NCBI GenBank assembly: GCA_028718465.1 | Contig: JAQULX010000126.1 | Coordinates: 1-7,570, forward strand | Length of the DNA: 7,570 bases | Origin: Dehalococcoidales bacterium | GTDB taxonomy: Bacteria; Chloroflexota; Dehalococcoidia; Dehalococcoidales; UBA3254 | Reading direction: 5' to 3' | Part shown: positions 1 through 5,735 of the stretch, in pieces | Numbering within the stretch: position 1 is the first letter of the stretch | Layout: every line of letters starts with the position of its first letter | The notes under the pieces: generated by a model | What the model was told of the DNA's origin: nothing | Databases searched by the model: none | The model's input: the letters and a program-made list of their open reading frames with translations, nothing else | Translations under genes and position numbers: made by a program

Positions 1-180
1 ATTGTCAATTATTAAAATGGGGAATTATCAATATGCAGGCTTGAATATCAGGTTGATTGACCCTGTTATGTTCGATATACAGACCCAGTTTGAATGTGAT
101 TTCCGGATAGTATATCATTAAATTTTGCCACCTATACTGTCACAACCTCCGGCATGCCGTGCATGTAGGTGCATCTGTTA

Positions 181-189
181 TGATATAAT
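181..189 (+). promoter_or_regulatory. Extended -10 promoter for the first SDR
   Basis: TGATATAAT is a perfect TGnTATAAT extended -10 element for the housekeeping sigma factor. The -35 position (about 161-166) is poor, which extended -10 promoters tolerate. Transcription would start near 196, giving an untranslated leader of about 175 bases. The same 12 bases TTATGATATAAT (178-189) recur at 3443-3454 in the stronger promoter before the MoaD-like gene. An alternative promoter is TTGACA (200-205) with a weak AATGAT at 18-bp spacing. Prediction from consensus only. Confidence 0.5.
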
Positions 190-195
190 ATACTA

Positions 196-222
196 GCTGT
201 TGACAGACTAGCTGTCAACAGC
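196..222. repeat. 11-bp perfect inverted repeat, candidate operator
   Basis: GCTGTTGACAG (196-206) and CTGTCAACAGC (212-222) are exact reverse complements separated by five bases. The repeat sits at the predicted transcription start of the promoter at 181-189, where a repressor dimer would block initiation. It could also fold as an RNA hairpin, but no T-run follows, so it is not a good terminator. Each arm contains TTGACA, so it also overlaps a possible second -35 on either strand. Confidence 0.55.
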
Positions 223-371
223 CAATGATAGAATATCTTTTTACGGGACCGTAAGAGTACCATTTCACCATAGCAACATCTGAAGGATCTCCATTAATCT
301 CCTGAAACAAGTATAGAGAAAAGACTAAATGGTTGAGAAAACCAAAAAATATTGCAGGAGGGAATCAATAA

Positions 372-1235
372 ATGGGCCAGTTTTTAAAAGACAAATCAGC
401 CGTGGTTACCGGCAGCGGAAGCGGAGGCATTGGGAAAGCGGTTGCTGTAGCTTTAGCCGCTGAGGGGGCGAGTGTCGTAGTCAATGATATCGGTCGTGAC
501 CCTGAAGGTAATTTCCTGGCGGATAAAGTGGTCCAGGAAATCTCGGCTGATGGAGGCATCGCGGTTGCCAATCATGATTCAGTAGCTACCGTCGAGGGCG
601 GCAAGAATATTATCGATACTGCTGTAAAGAACTTCGGTAAGGTTGACATTCTGGTCAATTGCGCCGGTAATTTTAAACGTTTGCCGGCAGTTGAGGTAGC
701 TGAAGACACCTGGAAGTCGATAGTGGATGTTCATCTCAACGGGCATTTCAATTGCTGCCGGCCGGCTATGCTGGAGATGGTAAAACAAAAAAGCGGCCGG
801 ATTATCAATTTTTCATCCCGGGCGGCGGCCGGGGGTGGAGGAAATATGGCTTACAGCGCTGCTAAAGCAGGTATCCTGGGGCTAACCGCCGCCCTGGCCG
901 GGGATTTAAAAGAATACGGTATAACCTCGAATTGTATTATCCCCAGCGCCGATACCAAGCTTTTCCCCGGATTAAGACCCAAATTTGCTACGGAAACTAT
1001 GCCAGCAACATTATCGCTGGACCCGGCCTATATTGCGGCAATAGTGGCCTATCTGGCTACTGATTATGCTAAAAATATTACCGGCCAATTCTTCTATGCT
1101 TCCGGGAGCGATATACTGATCTATCCCAAATTACTCCAGCTACCTACAGCCGCGCCGATGTTTGTTCGCAAAATGGGTAAATGGACTATTGAAGAACTTC
1201 ACCAGGTGCTTCCTCCATTGCTGGGTGTAGAATAG
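372..1235 (+). CDS. SDR-family NAD-dependent oxidoreductase with C-terminal extension
   Basis: Short-chain dehydrogenase/reductase, 287 aa, cytoplasmic, predicted to interconvert an alcohol and a ketone (a hydroxyacyl-CoA or cyclic alcohol is plausible). The glycine-rich loop is T13-G14...G18-G19-I-G21, one residue longer than the usual TGxxxGIG. D39 at the end of the second beta strand favours NAD over NADP. NCAG (96-99) replaces the common NNAG. The catalytic set is complete: S148/S149, Y161 and K165 in YSAAK. After about residue 245 the protein continues roughly 40 residues beyond the classical SDR end, with a W-T-x-E-E-L stretch near the end; such tails occur in SDRs related to the multifunctional-enzyme hydroxyacyl-CoA dehydrogenases. 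The ATG at 372 follows a strong AGGAGGG at 356-362. The substrate cannot be read from sequence. Confidence 0.93.
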   Translation: MGQFLKDKSAVVTGSGSGGIGKAVAVALAAEGASVVVNDIGRDPEGNFLADKVVQEISADGGIAVANHDSVATVEGGKNIIDTAVKNFGKVDILVNCAGNFKRLPAVEVAEDTWKSIVDVHLNGHFNCCRPAMLEMVKQKSGRIINFSSRAAAGGGGNMAYSAAKAGILGLTAALAGDLKEYGITSNCIIPSADTKLFPGLRPKFATETMPATLSLDPAYIAAIVAYLATDYAKNITGQFFYASGSDILIYPKLLQLPTAAPMFVRKMGKWTIEELHQVLPPLLGVE

Positions 1236-1263
1236 TTTATTAACAGGGTTGCCTGTTTTCAAG

Positions 1264-1289
1264 TTTTTGAGTACTATATAACTCAAAAA
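1264..1289. repeat. AT-rich inverted repeat after the first SDR
   Basis: TTTTTGAGT (1264-1272) and ACTCAAAAA (1281-1289) form a 9-bp perfect stem with an 8-base loop, 29 bases after the SDR stop codon. The stem is AT-rich and is not followed by a T-run, so it is a weak terminator candidate at best; an mRNA-end or processing hairpin is equally possible. Confidence 0.35.
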
Positions 1290-1380
1290 GTAAATGCCTG
1301 ATTAATTCAGCCCCACCCTGCTCCGTGTGGGACGGAATAATGATTAATGATTAAGAAAGGGGTGAGGGAGACCGGGTAAA

Positions 1381-1399
1381 TTTCGGATCAAATCCGGAA
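1381..1399. repeat. Small imperfect hairpin of extragenic-repeat type
   Basis: TTTCGGAT (1381-1388) and ATCCGGAA (1392-1399) pair with one G.U, around a 3-base loop, followed by TGACGGGAAAGGG. The arrangement (hairpin then GGAATGACGG) resembles widespread short extragenic palindromes of many bacterial genomes. Only one copy is visible here, so the assignment is a resemblance, not a demonstration. Confidence 0.25.
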
Positions 1400-1426
1400 T
1401 GACGGGAAAGGGACTTCCAGAACGAC

Positions 1427-1438
1427 GGACTGGCATAT
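1427..1438 (+). promoter_or_regulatory. Repeated 12-mer GGACTGGCATAT before the AOR gene
   Basis: The 12-mer GGACTGGCATAT starts exactly 75 bases before the AOR start codon (1502). An identical copy at 5661-5672 starts exactly 75 bases before the second SDR start (5736). CTGGCA within it could serve as a weak -35, with TATAAA (1454-1459) at 18-bp spacing. It is a candidate shared control site for these two genes. Confidence 0.35.
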
Positions 1439-1501
1439 ATTTCATGCGTGTTATATAAATACAAAGGTTAAATAAAGTTGGTTTGGGGAGGTAATGTGAT
1501 T

Positions 1502-3367
1502 ATGGAATCGTCGGTAATTTACGGATATACCGGAAATTTGTTAAGGGTCGATCTGTCCCTTAAGAGCTCAGGAACAGAGCGATTCAGTGAGGACCTGTTA
1601 AAGACATATCTAGGCGGAGCGGCTCTGGGCATCAAATACATTTATGACGAGGTAAAACCAGGCACGGAATGGTTCGATCCTGAGAACCGCCTTTTTCTGG
1701 GCGCCGGGCCTTTGAGCGGCACCCGGCTGGCCGGTACGGGCAGTGTGGCATTGGTTTCCAAAGGAGCTATGACCAACGGAATGTCCTCCACTCAGGCTAA
1801 CGGTTTCTTCGGGGCTTTTCTCCGTTTTTCTGGCTTTGATGCCATGATAGTTCAGGGACAGTCGCCTTCCTGGGTATATCTTTATATCCATGACGGACAG
1901 GTTGAGATAAAAGACGCTACACATCTTCTGGGACAGACTACATCAGACACCGAACGTTTGATCAAAGAGGAACTGGACAAGAGAGACAGGCAGATGAGCG
2001 TGCTCTCGATCGGGCCGGCCGGGGAAAACCTCGTTAGGTTCTCATGCCCGGTAACTGACGGCGGACATGTGGCGTCTCATAACGGCATGGGAGCCGTAAT
2101 GGGATCCAAAAAACTGAAAGCTATCGCGGTAGCCCGGGGCGCCAGCCCGGTCCCTGTGAAGGATAAGGATACCGTCCTCCGCGTCAGACAAGAACTGCTG
2201 GATAGGGTGTTAGCCCATCCTATGAACGCCGGCACTTATCGGGAAGGGACTGTAGGCGGAGTGGTAATGTCTTCCAAGGGTGGGGTCCTGCCGGTAAAGA
2301 ACTATACTACCGGCATTTACGCTATTGAACCTGAAAAACTGGCAGCCTATACCGCCCAGAACCTGAGGACTGTATTTCAAGCCAAACCCAGTCCCTGCTG
2401 GGCTTGCGGCGCCAAGCACTGCCATGTTTTTATCGCTCCTGAGGGTAAATATGCCGGCCGCATCCTGGAAGAGCCGGAATACGAAGGCATGGCAGCATTC
2501 AGTTCAGCAGTCGGCGTGGATGACGCGGTAGCGACGGTAATCCTGGCTAACGAGGCCGACCGGCTGGGGATGGATGTCAATGAGTGCGGTTGGGTGTGCG
2601 CCTTTGTCATGGAATGTTATGAGAAACGCCTGGTTACCAAAAATGACCTGGATGGCCTGGAGATGACCTGGGGCAACTCCGAAGCCCTTATGGAGATACT
2701 GCAAAAGACAGCCACCCGCCAGGGATTCGGCGCAATTCTAGCGGAAGGAGTTATGCGGGCGGCCCAAAAAATAGGCGGTGAAGCTGTTAAATTTGCCGTG
2801 GGCACCCAGAAGTATAATACTCCACGGGGCCATGATCACCGCGTTTTACGCTTTGAGCAATTCGATACCAGTGTCTCCAACCTCGGCACTCTGGAATCCC
2901 ATAGCCAGGCGCCTTTCAAGCTGCTGGGCATGCCGGAGACTTATGATGCCTTTGATCCGGATGTCTTGCCTTTTACTGTAGCCAAGGTTAAAGGGGCGAT
3001 GGTCTTTGAGGATTCCCTGGTTACCTGCCGCTTTCAAACCGGTAACCAGCTCGACCTTTTATGCCAGGCCGTCAACGCCGTCACCGGATGGGAAATGGAT
3101 ATCCCGCAAGCCGTGACAGCAGGGAAAAGAGCTGTCAATCTGGCCAGGATCTTTAATATAAATCATGGAATTGATCCCAAGCTGGATGCTCCATCGATGC
3201 GGTACGGGTCTGCGCCCCTGGATGGGCCGGCAGCCGGCAGAGGTGTGATGCCTCAATGGGACCGGATGCTGCGAAACTACTACGGCGCCATGGGCTGGGA
3301 TGAAGAGACCGGTATACCATTGCCGGATACCCTGAAAAAACTGGACCTGGATTTCGCTATCCAGTAG
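1502..3367 (+). CDS. Aldehyde:ferredoxin oxidoreductase family protein
   Basis: AOR-family enzyme, 621 aa, normal family length, cytoplasmic; expected to bind a bis-pterin tungsten (or molybdenum) cofactor and one [4Fe-4S] cluster, oxidising an aldehyde to an acid with ferredoxin or running the reverse. The N-terminal domain (about 5-205) has G69-P-L-S-G73 and the family signature N-G-M-G-A-V-M-G-S-K-K-L-K (194-206). The C-terminal domain has cluster cysteines C299, C302, C307 and distant C509 in DSLVTCRF, plus TPRGHDHR (440-447). The spacing CX2CX4C is one residue longer than the CX2CX3C of Pyrococcus furiosus AOR. I chose ATG 1502 because GGGGAGGT (1485-1492) lies nine bases before it; TTG 1478 lies ahead of that site and GTG 1496 is too close. 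A MoaD-like gene follows at 3508. BamB-type or other AOR subfamilies cannot be excluded. Confidence 0.92.
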   Translation: MESSVIYGYTGNLLRVDLSLKSSGTERFSEDLLKTYLGGAALGIKYIYDEVKPGTEWFDPENRLFLGAGPLSGTRLAGTGSVALVSKGAMTNGMSSTQANGFFGAFLRFSGFDAMIVQGQSPSWVYLYIHDGQVEIKDATHLLGQTTSDTERLIKEELDKRDRQMSVLSIGPAGENLVRFSCPVTDGGHVASHNGMGAVMGSKKLKAIAVARGASPVPVKDKDTVLRVRQELLDRVLAHPMNAGTYREGTVGGVVMSSKGGVLPVKNYTTGIYAIEPEKLAAYTAQNLRTVFQAKPSPCWACGAKHCHVFIAPEGKYAGRILEEPEYEGMAAFSSAVGVDDAVATVILANEADRLGMDVNECGWVCAFVMECYEKRLVTKNDLDGLEMTWGNSEALMEILQKTATRQGFGAILAEGVMRAAQKIGGEAVKFAVGTQKYNTPRGHDHRVLRFEQFDTSVSNLGTLESHSQAPFKLLGMPETYDAFDPDVLPFTVAKVKGAMVFEDSLVTCRFQTGNQLDLLCQAVNAVTGWEMDIPQAVTAGKRAVNLARIFNINHGIDPKLDAPSMRYGSAPLDGPAAGRGVMPQWDRMLRNYYGAMGWDEETGIPLPDTLKKLDLDFAIQ

Positions 3368-3426
3368 CAACGGTATGATAGAGTATTTTAGTGGGGTAAA
3401 TAATTAAATATTAGCGGTTATTATAA

Positions 3427-3454
3427 TTGACATGCTATCAGTTTATGATATAAT
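3427..3454 (+). promoter_or_regulatory. Near-consensus housekeeping promoter before the MoaD-like gene
   Basis: TTGACA (3427-3432), 16 bases, then TATAAT (3449-3454) preceded by TG at 3446-3447: both hexamers are perfect and the -10 is extended. Very AT-rich sequence upstream could act as an UP element. Transcription should start near 3461, leaving a leader of about 47 bases. The promoter is bracketed by the exact direct repeat AATTAAATATTA (3402-3413 and 3457-3468, 55 bases apart) and by CTATCAG (3435-3441 and 3470-3476, 35 bases apart), which may be regulator sites. Confidence 0.72.
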
Positions 3455-3507
3455 GCAATTAAATATTATCTATCAGGCGAAATGATGATAGATTGTATCA
3501 CAGTTAA

Positions 3508-3768
3508 ATGAAAACCAGATTAAATATACCGCTGATTCTACGCCATTTAACCGGGAATCGGGAAAATGTTGAGGTAGCCGGAAATACTGTTCGCGAATGC
3601 ATTGATGATTTAATCAGGCAGTTTCCTGATTCCCGGGGATGGTTTGACCAGAATAATCCGACCGTCTGGATTGTATTAAACCAGGAACTGGTCCAGCTGA
3701 ATGAATTAGCCAGAGAGGTGACTGAGGGTGATGATCTCAGTCTCATACTGATTATTGGCGCCGGTTAG
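3508..3768 (+). CDS. MoaD/ThiS-family ubiquitin-like sulfur carrier, GAG tail
   Basis: An 86-aa protein with the size and pattern of MoaD/ThiS beta-grasp proteins: a first strand (RLNIPLIL), a helix with TVRECIDDLIRQFP, a central VWIVLNQELV strand and a final EGDDLSLILIIGAG. Such proteins carry a C-terminal thiocarboxylate donating sulfur to molybdopterin (MoaD) or thiazole (ThiS); small MoaD-like genes often sit beside AOR genes, as here, so a role in the pterin cofactor of the upstream enzyme is the natural inference. The tail is G84-A85-G86 instead of the usual Gly-Gly, the one clear anomaly. ATG 3508 directly follows an in-frame stop (3505-3507) and has no convincing ribosome-binding site, which suggests weak translation. 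It has its own strong promoter at 3427-3454. Confidence 0.8.
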   Translation: MKTRLNIPLILRHLTGNRENVEVAGNTVRECIDDLIRQFPDSRGWFDQNNPTVWIVLNQELVQLNELAREVTEGDDLSLILIIGAG

Positions 3769-3828
3769 CTTGTTGCTCTCGAAAGAGATAGAACCTGTAG
3801 ATATTTTTACCAATCCTGTTGTCACAGA

Positions 3829-3988
3829 GTAATACTGCATTACAACATGTGTACCCCGTATTCGGCACATGATGGAGTGCCGTATGCGTTGAATGCAACG
3901 GATCGAAGCTCAGTACATTTTGATTATCCTGGAGGCAAGCACCCATCTGTTTTTCCCAAAAAATATAACAGTATCTCTAAGTATAGAG
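3829..3988 (+). promoter_or_regulatory. Hairpin-rich leader of the flavoprotein gene
   Basis: The 243-base gap before the flavoprotein has no gene but four inverted repeats: GTAAT/ATTAC (3829-3843), CGTATTCGGCAC/GTGCCGTATGCG (3857-3888, 10 of 12 positions complementary plus a G.U), CGTTG/CAACG (3887-3900, sharing two bases with the preceding stem), and CTCTA/TAGAG (3975-3988) seven bases before the AGGAGG (3995-4000). The order suggests a folded leader or operator cluster. No known riboswitch consensus is recognised, and the short stems individually could arise by chance. Confidence 0.35.
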
Positions 3989-4011
3989 CTGTACAGGAGG
4001 AATAAAAGAAT

Positions 4012-5451
4012 ATGTGGAACGAAGTTACTGATGTTATTGTTGCCGGTTATGGAGGTGCGGGAGCTGCAGCGGCTATTGCCGCTCACGATGCTGGCGCCAG
4101 AGTCATTGTGTTGGAGAAATCCGACCGTCAAGGCGGTAATACCCGGCTGGCCGGTGGGACTCTGCGCGAGTTTCTGGATACCGAGAAGGCAATCGATTAC
4201 TTTGGGGCTATCCTGGATAATACTGTAAGCCGGGAGGTAACCAAGGCTTTCATCGAAGAGAGCGCAAAGAACCCGGAATGGGTTATTGGGCTGGGCGGTG
4301 AACTTGAGCATGCCGAGGCAGGACCGCAAAAGTTTCCCCCTTCTCCACATGTAATCTGGCCTCATCTCCCCGGCGCAGATGGAGTCGGCGGCCGCTGGCT
4401 GATCAAAGGCAAACTCAAACCCGGCGGATCTAACCTGTGTGCGGTCCTGGAGCAAGCTGTAAACAAAAGGGGCATCAAAGTCCTATTTCACACCCCTGCC
4501 CGGAAATTGATAACCGATGAGTCAAAAAGAGTTATCGGTGTTGTGGCTGACAGCCCGCAGGGCGAGATCCGCATTAAAGCGGAACGAGGAGTTATCCTTA
4601 CCTGCGGCGGTTTTCAATATAACGAAGAAATGCAGCTCAATTACCTGGGTTTAAAATATTATGCCCAGGGTTGTAAGGGTAATACCGGTGACGGCATTAA
4701 AATGGCGCTGGAAGTGGGGGCCGATCTATGGCATATGCGAGGTCTCTCCTGCGGAATCGGGTACAAATTCCCTGAGTTTGATATTCCGATGGGCATAGGT
4801 GTGAGGACACCCGGATATATTTACGTCGACCAGACCGGCAAGCGTTTCATTGACGAAACCGGGGTGGATGTACATGCGATGGCTTTTGAGTTTTCCTATC
4901 TAGACCATAAAACACTGACTTATCCAAGGCTGCCCGCTTATATTATATTTGATGAAAATACTCGTTCCCATAGCCCGCTTATCGGAGGCTGTCCGGGGGC
5001 TATTATGGACTACTATACATGGAGCGATGACAATATGGCCGAGATCGAAAAGGGGTGGATCAAGACTGCTCCTACCATCCGGGAACTGGCTCCTAAAATC
5101 GGTCTCCGGGAAGAGACTCTTCAGGAGACTGTCAGCCGGTATAATATGTACTGCGTTGGCGGCTATGACCCTGATTTCGGTCGGCGGCAGGAGACCTTTG
5201 GCACAGGCATCACCAAGCCTCCATTTTATGCTATCGGGGTCTGGCCCTGTCTGTTAAATACCCAGGGAGGGCCTAAACGGAATGAGAAAGCCCAGGTGCT
5301 GGATACCAATAACCAGCCGATCAAAGGGCTGTACAGCGCCGGAGAACTGGGCTCCATATTCAATATGCTCTATCCCGGCGCCGGTAATATCAGTGAATGC
5401 ATGTCCTTTGGCCGGATTGCCGGCAGGAACGCCGCCAATGAGAAACCTTAG
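4012..5451 (+). CDS. FAD-dependent oxidoreductase (FAD_binding_2, fumarate reductase/ketosteroid dehydrogenase-like)
   Basis: Flavoprotein of 479 aa without signal peptide or haem motif, so cytoplasmic and soluble. The N-terminal dinucleotide fold is clear: G12-x-G14-x-x-G17, E35 for the ribose, and GGNTRLAGG (41-49). The C-terminal FAD segment is GLYSAGELGS followed by Y454-P-G-A-G458. The family desaturates or reduces a C=C bond beside a carbonyl. By alignment from memory to Shewanella flavocytochrome c fumarate reductase, the proton-donor Arg is kept (R265 in VRTPGYIYV), but the substrate His of the HTxGG motif is N416 (NTQGG), there is no HPT motif, and the substrate Arg near the C-terminus is replaced. 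The Y-x-x-x-G at 454-458 resembles 3-ketosteroid 1-dehydrogenase. Fumarate is thus unlikely as substrate. ATG 4012 follows AGGAGG (3995-4000). Confidence 0.88.
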   Translation: MWNEVTDVIVAGYGGAGAAAAIAAHDAGARVIVLEKSDRQGGNTRLAGGTLREFLDTEKAIDYFGAILDNTVSREVTKAFIEESAKNPEWVIGLGGELEHAEAGPQKFPPSPHVIWPHLPGADGVGGRWLIKGKLKPGGSNLCAVLEQAVNKRGIKVLFHTPARKLITDESKRVIGVVADSPQGEIRIKAERGVILTCGGFQYNEEMQLNYLGLKYYAQGCKGNTGDGIKMALEVGADLWHMRGLSCGIGYKFPEFDIPMGIGVRTPGYIYVDQTGKRFIDETGVDVHAMAFEFSYLDHKTLTYPRLPAYIIFDENTRSHSPLIGGCPGAIMDYYTWSDDNMAEIEKGWIKTAPTIRELAPKIGLREETLQETVSRYNMYCVGGYDPDFGRRQETFGTGITKPPFYAIGVWPCLLNTQGGPKRNEKAQVLDTNNQPIKGLYSAGELGSIFNMLYPGAGNISECMSFGRIAGRNAANEKP

Positions 5452-5479
5452 GATACCGTTTTACTAACTGTAATCATAT

Positions 5480-5639
5480 TAGTCACTCATGTTACGGCAA
5501 TGGTAAAGCCAGGGCGGGGTCACCCACGGCCTGCGCAAGTGGATCAGATGACCGGGGTTCTGCTCGGCCGGGGTTCGGCCGGCCCCGGCTCATGGTCCTT
5601 TGAGATCAGGACTTACTTAAGCCGTAACGTGAGTTAGTC
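5480..5639. mobile_element. MITE-like element with inverted ends and target duplication
   Basis: ACTCATGTTACGGC (5485-5498) and GCCGTAACGTGAGT (5621-5634) are inverted repeats with one mismatch in 14. Immediately outside, TAGTC occurs on both sides (5480-5484 and 5635-5639); counting the end bases the direct repeat is TTAGTCA (5479-5485, 5634-5640). Inverted ends plus a short flanking duplication are the hallmark of a non-autonomous transposable element. The interior is strikingly GC-rich compared with its flanks, has no coding region, and contains nested stems GGTCA/TGACC with CCAC/GTGG inside (5518-5553) and GCCGGGG/CCCCGGC (5567-5589). The mismatch becomes a U.G pair in + strand RNA, so a structured RNA is an alternative reading. 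Confidence 0.6.
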
Positions 5640-5660
5640 AGAAGAATTGATGATGCCTCT

Positions 5661-5672
5661 GGACTGGCATAT
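5661..5672 (+). promoter_or_regulatory. Second copy of the 12-mer GGACTGGCATAT, before the second SDR
   Basis: Identical to 1427-1438 and again starting 75 bases before a start codon (5736). It lies just outside the MITE-like element. No convincing -10 hexamer follows at normal spacing here, so an activator or repressor site is more likely than a core promoter. Confidence 0.35.
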
Positions 5673-5735
5673 CACACAGACTAATACGAATAACAAATAG
5701 AGGATGTTGCCCGGAGAGCGGTTAAGGAGAATGTT

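Larger units (their letters stand above)
1..371. other. Gene-free leader region upstream of the first SDR
   Basis: I see no coding region here on either strand; all frames are broken by stops. It is AT-rich and holds several symmetric elements: a 10-bp perfect palindrome CGGCATGCCG (150-159), an extended -10 promoter (181-189), an 11-bp inverted repeat (196-222), and a 14-bp palindrome of TTACGG-GA-CCGTAA (241-254). The end carries the strong ribosome-binding site GGAGG (357-361), which sets the start of the SDR at 372. The density of symmetry suggests a regulated leader, but no known riboswitch class is recognised. Confidence 0.6.

Noticed and set aside
329..372. Possible leader peptide starting at ATG 329 ahead of the first SDR
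   Set aside because: It has no ribosome-binding site, runs out of frame deep into the SDR gene, and shows no recognisable content.
1431..1447. TGGCATATATTTCATGC as a sigma-54 (-24/-12) promoter
   Set aside because: The GG to GC spacing is two bases too long, and the second copy at 5664 has no GC element at all.
1494..1499. ATGTGA minimal start-stop before the AOR gene
   Set aside because: It lies only one base after the ribosome-binding site, too close for initiation; the ATG at 1502 is better placed. Probably chance.
3910..4455. 181-residue open frame on the minus strand
   Set aside because: It is antisense to the flavoprotein start, has no family resemblance, and its composition follows from the codon use of the real gene opposite.
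4012..5451. Naming the flavoprotein as fumarate reductase or succinate dehydrogenase flavoprotein
   Set aside because: The HPT motif and the substrate His and C-terminal Arg are missing, there is no haem or signal region, and no iron-sulfur or membrane subunit genes are adjacent.
5485..5634. Molybdenum-cofactor or cobalamin riboswitch, or a group II intron fragment
   Set aside because: The region is folded and near cofactor-related genes, but none of the conserved sequence blocks of these classes are visible, and inverted ends with a flanking duplication fit a MITE better.
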